DNA of 64,000 nucleotides from Morchella semilibera (Eukaryota; Ascomycota; Pezizomycetes; Pezizales; Morchellaceae), in NCBI GenBank assembly GCA_009192285.1, contig WBVU01000005.1, positions 3,415,251-3,479,250 of the forward strand, in the 5' to 3' direction. The position numbers and the translations under genes are program-made. This document shows, piece by piece, positions 56,593 to 64,000 of the stretch. A model generated the notes under the pieces. It made no database searches. It saw nothing but the letters and a program-made list of their open reading frames with translations, and had not been told where the DNA came from. The stretch's first letter is position 1. The number at the start of each line of letters is the position of its first letter.

Positions 56593-57915
56593 TTACTCCA
56601 TGCCTCTACAGCCGGCCGGACAGCCTGAAAAGTATTGATTTTGGGAGGTTTTGGAGTTTCGAGAGATTGAGCTTATCCATTTCCTGGCAAAACGAAATAC
56701 CACCGAGTGAATGCTACTCATGATTCCCTGATCGAGAGGTTGCCAAAGTGAAGTGGTATCGGCTATGCTGCGAAGAACTCTTTCTCCACTAGATAGCAGG
56801 GGTTCCAATGAGTGCCCGGGCTCAAAGATGCCTCCACCCAGCCCAGCCCAGCCACGAGATATTCGGCCCGGCCGGCCAGGCCAAAATAGCAGAAGCCCGG
56901 GCGGGCCTATGAGCCTATAGAGAGACCTAATTGCTACATGACCTTTATTCGTATTAATCTTTAAAAATCTTGTTCTAGGTTTAAAAGCATTGTCTTATCT
57001 CGATGCCAGCAATTGTCATTGGTCAGGGATTTCTATTGGGAAATAATATTGGAGTTGATTGGGGTCAATGGGTTTAGTTTTGGTTTGAAGAGGAAGAAAA
57101 ACTACGGCCCATCTATTTATTTGGGCAAGCTCGGGCTCCAATGAATCCCGGCCCGGTCCAGCCCAAATATTAAAATCAAGGCCCAGTCCAGCCCGCCCAA
57201 CTACCAGTCCGAGCCCAATAGTGACATGGCCCATTGGAAGCCCTGATGAATAGAGAGGTTTTGCAACTCGTGTATCTACTTGATTCCACAGGATTACGCC
57301 GCCAGGTTAGTACAAGACGAGATACAGACTCTTAAAGCTGCACGGAGTTGGTGAAGAATTAATACAGACTTAATTCATACAGGCAGACCACTTTATTGGA
57401 CAATTCACGCCAATATTCCACAGACCAGTACAGCTGAAGGCATCACAACCAGAGTACAGATTAAATCTGCGAAACCTCTGATTGTATATAGTACCACGTC
57501 AGCTGCGAAATCTCTCTCATATCTTCATTGGAGCTCCGAAGAGTTATCCATAAGCAAAATTGGTTTCAATCAGCGGCACTCATACAACGATGAACCCGAA
57601 TAAGGATTTAGTCATGATGTCATGCTGTTTTATTTGCACGAGAGAAACGCCCAATCTGGATTTCGGCTGTCTCAAACCAGAGTTGAATTTTGTGTGTACC
57701 TGTAGCATTACAGGTAAAAGCGAGTGTCATCCGTAGCTTGTCTTTTTTATATTTTCCACAACCTGTTTGCTTAACCTTCGATTAGGGTGCATAAGGTAAT
57801 AGTAGCCGGCTCCATCGAAGTTATAGATATCGTCAGTATCATGATATCGCAGAATCCCTCTGACGGCATTCATCTGATTAAGACACAGTCTTGTGCAACA
57901 TCTCCGGATTTTCAC
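56593..57915 (-). pseudogene. Pogo/Tigger-like transposase remnant, interrupted
   Basis: Two fragments in the right order on the minus strand. At 57727-57915, DDIYNFDGAGYYYLMHPNRR matches the first catalytic Asp region (IYNFDETG type, here with Gly in place of Glu). At 56593-56808, DTTSLWQPLDQGIMSSI matches the third acidic region (TSxxQPLDQG). Between them lies the GC-rich element at 56797-57245 and degenerate sequence. Family: Tc1/mariner superfamily, DDE_1 nuclease. Frames are broken and the second Asp region was not found. It is a dead copy. Confidence 0.6.
56797..57245. mobile_element. GC-rich MITE-like element, copy 2, inside the pogo remnant
   Basis: Inverted ends CAGGGGTTCCAATGAG and CAGGGCTTCCAATGGG. 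The same end composition as the copy at 55008-55412, including CCTCC-CCAGCC near the left and GCCCAGTCCAGCCCGCCC near the right end. Confidence 0.65.
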
Positions 57916-58513
57916 TATGTTGCACAGGTTGCTTTATCCGATGTTTTCTTTTTCCACGTGTTGAACCAGCCTTCAGAGATTGCAGGCAGTGTCTGAGATA
58001 TACAGCCAGCTCCCATATGAATATTTCAAGTCCGATTACGAAGATATTGAAGAGAGTAATATGTGGGGAGCAGTTGGTGGCAACTGATTCCGCGCGGCAG
58101 CCCGTCCATAACAATCGAGCTGAGAAAGCGAGAATGATCCGAACCAGGCTCAAAATAGGGCCTCCTGAATCCAGGGAGACGATCACATTAACTGTGACCA
58201 ATAGGGGGCTTAGCGACAAATTGCCAAGAATTACTATATGTAGCGAGTTTTGAAATATTGATTGCCGGTTTCTGAGTGACTGGCACCTGTTGTCGCTTTG
58301 CACCGATACCGTAATATATACTGGAGCAATGGATGTTTTGTCCAGGGACAATAAACAGACAGTTAGCCCGGTTAACTCACCAGAATATGGCTTCAAGGAG
58401 GTCTTTGGCCTTCTAGTTCACCACCCAGGATAATTGAGTGATTATCGTAACCTTTTCCAAATATGTATACCAATTTTGCCGTTAAACCATTGAGCGATCG
58501 GTAACTAGGTTGC

Positions 58514-59140
58514 TTGCCAATTTTAACATACTGTTCGTTAGCCCAATCGCAAACTGCCCTTATTCCACCTCATTGTCTCTTTTATGTCAGACTGGTTGTG
58601 CGGCCCGCGAAAATCCGGGGTGGCGAGAGTGTACATAACCTTTGCTTGGGTTGCTTAGAGGTGTGTTGCCGGTATTGCACAACTTGTGAAAAAATATTTC
58701 TCCGATCGCCCTATTCACAAGGGTACGCACCAGAGACAATAGTCAAGGGTCCCTTATGGCAAGATCCGATCATTCCCCCAACTTCAAATATATCCTTGAA
58801 TAGTACCCTTCTAGCAAAAGTCGACTGTATGTGTCGCCAATGGCCCAGTTTTGTGGCTGGACTCATATTTCCTATATTTGATCGAGCGTACCTCTACCTG
58901 TGGGTCTCGCACCTCACCAGCTGTCAAGGCAGTACGGAGGGTATGCCGGTAGGGGGGGGCGGTACTATGTGTTGTGAGGTGCTTAGTCTTCCATCTGGAC
59001 TTGCGTATCTAGGAATTGGGAGAATCGTATCCTTGCATCATGAGTTAACATTCTGTCTGGTGTGGTGCGAGAGGTACTCTGACCAAGAGCAGCCTGATAT
59101 GGAGCCGAGTGCTATGCGACCTGTTAGTTTTGCGGGGTGA
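58514..59140 (+). CDS. Hypothetical protein, 208 codons
   Basis: The longest open frame near the right end, not recognised. Cysteines cluster in the N-terminal third (CLGCLEVCCRYCTTC), suggesting a metal-binding or disulfide region, and a hydrophobic stretch follows (FVAGLIFPIFDRAYLYLWVS). The start codon is not ATG-proven, and no splice signals help. It could be an exon of a degenerate element, since flanks on both sides are repeats. Confidence 0.25.
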   Translation: MPILTYCSLAQSQTALIPPHCLFYVRLVVRPAKIRGGESVHNLCLGCLEVCCRYCTTCEKIFLRSPYSQGYAPETIVKGPLWQDPIIPPTSNISLNSTLLAKVDCMCRQWPSFVAGLIFPIFDRAYLYLWVSHLTSCQGSTEGMPVGGGGTMCCEVLSLPSGLAYLGIGRIVSLHHELTFCLVWCERYSDQEQPDMEPSAMRPVSFAG

Positions 59141-59214
59141 ATCGTATTTTTGGACGGGAGGAAACTCTACATCTGAGATTTCACTCGCTTTCACCAACGG
59201 CCAAGAGGGCATGA

Positions 59215-59263
59215 ATACATTTTTTGCTTAGTTTATACTCGTATGTAGCCTTCAGGCTATGGT
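59215..59263. repeat. Dispersed repeat family C, copy 3
   Basis: CTCGTATGTAGCCTTCAGGC then TATGG, preceded by the CATCTGAGATTTCACTCGC motif at 59170-59188, the same order as the copy at 53025. Confidence 0.6.
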
Positions 59264-61618
59264 AGCGTACTAGGGCTAGTCGGGCGTGCGTGCAAGAGTA
59301 ATTCATTCTGGCACTGGTTGGCATCAACTGTTTGTGCATGATAATCCTCGGCCGGTTGTCGCTTTGCGGACCACTGTGTATTTCTGGTGGCTTGTCAATT
59401 GTGTTTCTGCGCATATGTAGGTAGAGATGATCTAGCGGTAAACTAACCACTCAGCCTAAATCTCACACCGATCCTTATCATACCACATGTGGCGTGTGCT
59501 TTGGTCGGCCCTTGGCCCACCAAGAATAAGGTAGGGCTGCCAACTAAGTCTCAGTTTGTGGCGTGCCCTGCCGGCATATTTCGTCCGTTTAATCGTCCTG
59601 TATTCCTATAGGGCCATGCCGCTTGTATCCCTTCCACTCCTCTCGTCTAAGTTTTCCAGCCGTGGAACTACTGCATATCGTGTGTAAATAGCCCTCAAAT
59701 CCTTAGCCCTATAGGACATCCGGTTTTCTTAATTAGGGACTTCTGCTTGCGCTAAAGATATATTGGCGTTTGAGGGCTGGTGGCGGAGGGCTGGAGAGAT
59801 TTTATTAAAAAGAGGATGGACGGCTGTTAGTTTGGGTCGTGGGAGAGGGGCAAATAATCAATGAGTACCTATAGTGGTAATCGTGGTTCTGGCGTTCTAA
59901 CCATGGAATACCCCATAAAGTACACATACTGGCCCAAAGGAAGCCATTCCTCGAGAACTCTGCAGCTAAAACTGAGGGTAATGCGTGGCCCGTCAGTTGT
60001 CTGGTATATAAAACCCCAGAGAAAAATACACATACCTTCTGAATAGAGGAAATAAATATGTGGTGGACCGGTCTCGGTCACACCTGCAGGAGGTGCATCT
60101 GAACTTTCAATAACCCATCTAGCCCAAGGCAGTGCACCTGATCATGGCCATGGAGCCTTTTCTGCATCAATGAGCACGGAATATCTGAAAATACGAAATG
60201 AAACGGTTAGTAATAGCTAGGTTTGTATTAAAGTAGTTTTCACAGCGTTTTGCAGCCATTCACGCTGGCACGGGGGACGTTCCGGTTTGTTTGCTTCCAC
60301 ATCGTTATCCGTTGATCAGTACGGATGGCTAAAAGGTTTCGGTGATTGCTCGCTATAAACTCGGCTGGAACACATACCCCCTCAATACCCTTCAACACCG
60401 GATGAACCTTGCAGCCCAACTTCCCGCTCTCAGTACTCTAGTCGCACCATTTGAATGTTCTAGTAACCTGGTCACACAGTATTTTGAAGCGAGGGGTGTA
60501 TGCCTTTATGTACCATAGCTGCCGCAATCTGATAGGGTTTCTAGCTACAACTGGGATAAGGGCTGCTCTTCAGCCGTCATAGCCGGGGGGTTGTATGAGT
60601 ATGAATTAAGCAAACAAAAAAAAAAAGGGCTGCTCTGGAAGCTCACCACAAATGCAATGCGAAGAGAGAGGTTTTCCCGTGCTGGGGGTGTCTGTTCGGG
60701 TAAGACGTTGGGAGAAACCTCGGCACCGGGGCCTTTACTTACAAAACTCTGTGAGTTGAATCGGGGATGCAACACCCACAGCGGTAGCCCTCAAGTGGTC
60801 TTCGGAGGGGCCTGATTTCGTGACTGCTCTCTGATTCTGTCTATGTTAGATAGGTTTTGCAGGAAGATATTAAATTCGGCTAACGGCCTGAAGAATGATT
60901 GGCGGATTGCCAAACCTAGCGAGACCTCGTCCTCCAACCGGTTCTATATTCAGTTCAAGGGCTGGTTGCGGAAGCTCTGTATTTAATTAGTATGGAGGTA
61001 GCAGAGGAGTATCAGTTAGCATCTACCCCCAAATGGACTACATGCTCGGTCCGCCCGGAGCAGGAGTGAGACTTGATCCTGAAGACGCAACTCACACGCT
61101 TTCCTGTTGCCGAGGTCTTTAGAGCGGGGCATCCTTCTGGGGCGGGGTGAGGGGGGGGGTGGATGCTGGGCACATGTCTCCGGTCCATCACCGGCGGTGG
61201 TTGTGTAGCATCCGTAAGTGCCATGTTGGTTCTGTTGATCCCACTGACTGTAGATGATCTTGCTAGATATTGTGGGTCTTTTTCTGTGATGAGTGGATGA
61301 GAGGTTGATGGAGTTGAGAGGTGGGGGGGGTGGGGCTGGAGGCGATGATACTAGCGTCCCCATAGTACATGTATTTATTGCCGCCCGTTTAGGATGTAAA
61401 GAGATGCATCTTTTCCGGATAAAATGAGGAATAATATGTTGTTTTATATAGATTGGATTATATTATTAATCTGTGATAATTATTACGTATAAAACATTGG
61501 TTGAAGGGTTAGGGTTTTTTTTACTCACATCGCCTCGGTGATTTACACCCCGCCACCGTGATTTACACACACCACCACATCTACTACTAACAGCCCTCGA
61601 TCTAATAGGTCACAGCTA
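59264..61618. other. Subtelomeric intergenic DNA, no supported gene
   Basis: Short ORFs only. Poly-A near 60617. The 61012-61363 minus ORF is Pro/Ser-rich low complexity. GGGTTAGGGTTT near 61508 is telomere-like. Confidence 0.4.
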
Positions 61619-61621
61619 CAG

Positions 61622-61766
61622 TACTGGAAAACTCGACAATAACGAACGGGCTGCAATACTGTACTCCCTGGCTCGGATCGTGCAGGTTTGCTCTTTTGGC
61701 GGTTTGGATTGATTCGACAAACAAGCAGTATTCACTCCGACCCCGTTATTGTCGAGTTTTGCGGTA
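61622..61766. mobile_element. Small pogo-like MITE candidate
   Basis: Perfect 17-bp inverted repeats AAAACTCGACAATAACG (61628-61644) and its complement (61744-61760), extending outward as TACTGG/GGTACC. The end style resembles CAGT-AAACTC-ATAACG termini of pogo elements. No ORF inside. A TA flank is possible but not certain. Confidence 0.55.
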
Positions 61767-63281
61767 CCGCGAATGGGCAGAAAATGATCTCCGTATTCCA
61801 GCCATTGCGGTGATTCTGTACGGTATTGATGCGGTATCGATAGAGTATTCTACATATGATGTTAAACCGGCGTTGAGTACCGTAGCCCGCGGTTACATTT
61901 TTACCCCATTTCAGAGACTGTAGGTTGGTTCCGTACTCTTTCCGGACTGCGCTAATTTACTACCCATAGCCGCGTTAAGCTGGGTGTAGACCACGGATTC
62001 GCAACCAGTCTGTGTCTCGTCCCGAGACTTGATTAGGCAGCAGGGCCGAGGATAGCTCTCTCTCCAGTAACATTAGTAATCCTCTAGTAACGTTAGCAAA
62101 CTCGCCTTCTCCTAGCGCAAACCCCTACGCCATGGCGGAGGCTCTAAGCCTAGTGCCCGGGGCCCTGGTGAGCCTCGGGCAACCCAAGAATCAAAGATTA
62201 ACGAGTCGGGCTGTTTCAAGATAACCTGTAGCCAACCGTATCGTCTTGGCTCTTTCGTTACCAGCTCTGGGGGCAAGTCTAACAATAAGATGCACTGTGG
62301 TAGCGGTCATAAGCCCAGCACTAAGATTTTTCCCATACGGCACGAATGCGATCGATTCTACTACGCATCGAGCCACTATCCTGACGGATAAGTCAGTCTT
62401 GGCGTGATCTCTAGGTCTTGGTATCCCGGCGTCCTCGAGTATCTCCCTGCCCTACACTCCGACAGCTAACGCCTATGATAATAATAAATTCATATACAGA
62501 GTCCTTATTAGCGCTCAAACCTCGCCTAGGACACGCCCAAGTCGATGACTCCTGCAGGGTAGTCGTGCGTGGGGCATACATATCTAGAATGAATAAGGAC
62601 CCGTGCAAGGTCATTGATTGATTATCTAGCCGCGTGCGGTGGGGGTGCCTCTGGAATAATACGCGCCTGGTGGATACATGTAAGTTTGCTGATGAAGGGT
62701 CACCAGAGCGAGTGTCCTTTTTCGTGGATCACTGAAGGCAGAGTACAGTCGCAGATGCGGGAGAGTGATTTGGCCAATCCCTGTTTTTCAAATTCTGAGA
62801 TCAAATTCTGGGTTCTTGGCGGGATTTTCACACCAAAAACTATCGCCGTGAACTAAATATTTAGATTCAGAGGTTGTTGGCCAATCACTCTAATATGCCG
62901 GGTTGCTTTCTGTCCCGGGAGGAACTCTCTGGGGTTTTCTTTTTTACTGCGAGGTCTGTTTGCTATCCAGATTTTTTGCTATTCCGTACAAAATCCTTGG
63001 GATCTTGGCAATCCCGAGTTACTCGAGAGATTATGGTACTGACCCTTTCGCCTGTATTATTGAATGGAGCGTAACCTTCTGCGCTCATGCATACTGAATA
63101 TATTTTCTACTGTATCTTTGGCGATATTAGATCTTGGTGCCCAAATAGGCCTAGCGCCACTTTTTTCGCAGGTGTGGGTGCCAAGAGAATTGAAAATTAA
63201 GCTTTTGCTAGTTAGATTAGCGAGAGTACGCCAAGCGCAGCAGCGATGAGCGCAGCAGCGGTGCAGGTGCTAGCCGGAACG
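61767..63281. other. Subtelomeric intergenic DNA, no supported gene
   Basis: A run of ORFs of 60-80 codons without motifs. 62435-62560 resembles parts of 50550-50720 (CTCGAGTATCTCCCT and TACAGAGTCCTTATTAGCGC-like words), so it is repeat-derived. Confidence 0.4.
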
Positions 63282-63365
63282 GGTTTAGCGGGGTGCGGGT
63301 GCTAACTGAACAGGGCTTAGCGAAGTGTGGTGCCAAACCTTAATTAAGCGAGGTGTGGGTGCGAA
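63282..63365. repeat. Short tandem repeat of an AGCG-GGTGnGGGTGC unit
   Basis: Three to four imperfect units (TTAGCGGGGTGCGGGTGCTA, TTAGCGAAGTGTGGTGCCAA, TTAAGCGAGGTGTGGGTGCG) at a spacing of about 30 bp. Confidence 0.6.
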
Positions 63366-63439
63366 AGTTTAATTTTTTGTGAGCGCCGCGTAAGCTACTG
63401 TCCCTCAACACGGTCAGGAGCGGGACGGTAAAACATGTT

Positions 63440-63515
63440 CACTAGTGTAGTGGTATAGAGCTGGCCCTCATGCTTGGGGGGTTGGAGGTTCGACTCTCTT
63501 TGGAGTTGCGCTTCT
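63440..63515 (+). ncRNA. tRNA-like A/B-box sequence (pseudo-tRNA or SINE head)
   Basis: An A-box-like TAGTGTAGTGG (63444-63454) and a B-box-like AGGTTCGACTC (63486-63496) are spaced as in tRNA genes, with CTCATGC between them in the anticodon-loop position. The acceptor and T stems do not pair well, so a functional tRNA is unlikely. Confidence 0.25.
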
Positions 63516-63550
63516 TTCTGCGATTGCTTACTGATACCTAGGGATGGGTT

Positions 63551-63675
63551 TGTGGTTTAAGAGTTTTTCGGTAACCCGCTCGCCTTAGGAAGTCGGTTTG
63601 TCTCTAACGCATCGGTTTCATTATCGCTACACTTTCGGTCTGGGTGTGTGGTTTAAGATCTTTGGATCGGTAACC
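63551..63675. repeat. Direct repeat of TGTGGTTTAAGA...CGGTAACC
   Basis: TGTGGTTTAAGAG...CGGTAACC at 63551-63575 recurs as TGTGGTTTAAGAT...CGGTAACC at 63647-63675, about 97 bp apart. Confidence 0.7.
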
Positions 63676-63774
63676 TGCCCCAGGCCCACTCCAGCAAGAA
63701 CGTCTTTTCCCGGGCGAGTGGTTGTGGTTGAGAGGCCGTCACCCGTTGGGTAGCTGCTTAGTCAGCTGCCAAGC

Positions 63775-63837
63775 GTCACGTGACTGTGGCGTTGCGAACC
63801 GCCACTGTGACCCGGCGCTTAACGGGTGTCACGTGAC
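63775..63837. promoter_or_regulatory. Paired GTCACGTGAC palindromes around a hairpin
   Basis: Two identical perfect decamer palindromes GTCACGTGAC (63775-63784 and 63828-63837), each containing the bHLH core CACGTG, flank an inverted GTGGCG/CGCCAC (63786-63791 and 63800-63805). They lie about 70 bp from the telomeric repeat. A protein-binding role is inference. Confidence 0.45.
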
Positions 63838-63906
63838 CGCGGCTGTTAGTGGAACCCGCCGCTTGTCTCCGCCCGGACTTCAGCGTGGACCACAAGGCCG
63901 GGTAAG

Positions 63907-64000
63907 TTAGTTAGGGTTAGTTAGGGTTAGTTAGGGTTAGTTAGGGTTAGTTAGGGTTAGTTAGGGTTAGTTAGGGTTAGTTAGGGTTAGTTAGGGTTAG
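63907..64000 (+). repeat. Telomere: tandem TTAGTTAGGG decamer
   Basis: 9.4 perfect copies of a 10-base unit run to the last base of the window. The G-rich strand points outward, as at a right chromosome end. The unit is longer than the common TTAGGG and reads as TTAGGG alternating with TTAG. Confidence 0.92.

Noticed and set aside
57878-58396. 172-codon minus ORF with hydrophobic stretches
   Set aside because: It overlaps the pogo-like remnant and a competing plus-strand ORF, starts in the frame of the transposase fragment's neighbour, and shows no known motif.
63440-63515. Functional tRNA-Met
   Set aside because: CAT occurs in the anticodon position, but the acceptor and T stems do not pair and the anticodon stem needs a non-standard loop.

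Overview
The window reads as the right-hand end of a filamentous-fungus chromosome. Coding sequence is broken by short introns of about 49-77 nt (one of 199 nt) with GT...AG borders and CTAAC/CTGAC-like branch sites. The recognisable protein families are fungal, and the last 94 bases are a G-rich tandem repeat of the decamer TTAGTTAGGG in the orientation expected of a right telomere. An ascomycete is likely. The density of decayed transposons and minisatellites would suit a TE-rich genome such as a truffle-type Pezizomycete, but that placement is an inference only.

Layout. 0-18 kb holds most of the genes: an IRG-like GTPase cut by the left edge with a spliced Arg/Gly-rich tail (1-1562); a 48-bp tandem-repeat ORF (4.3-5.1 kb); a two-finger C2H2 exon (5.4-5.7 kb); a minus-strand proline-rich protein with a spliced RING finger (7.4-9.4 kb); a three-exon protein with two C-terminal membrane segments (12.2-14.05 kb); and a minus-strand protein with a STAND-type N-terminal domain (15.8-17.8 kb). 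18.5-25.2 kb is a decayed PIF/Harbinger element (Myb/SANT-like partner converging on its transposase) plus four copies of a short MITE, one nested in another. 26.3-28.6 kb is a second STAND-N-terminal-like protein carrying ankyrin repeats. 28.9-37.4 kb contains an interstitial telomeric decamer block, a 5'-truncated non-LTR retrotransposon, a 4-kb higher-order satellite and a 1.2-kb minisatellite. 39.4-42.4 kb is a JmjC/cupin-type gene. From 42.4 kb to the telomere I see mainly TE remnants (a DDE_1 transposase with its intron still present, a pogo-like transposase interrupted by a GC-rich repeat, several MITE families), a few unrecognised ORFs, and a telomere-proximal block of small repeats.

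How it fits together. I see no operon or biosynthetic cluster. The left third has an immunity-flavoured gene set (IRG-like GTPase, RING protein, two STAND-N-terminal-like proteins, one with ankyrin repeats), common in fungal accessory and subtelomeric DNA. The right two thirds are repeats. Gene models were joined by hand from splice signals and reading-frame continuity; no homology search was run, so family names rest on motifs I recognise.
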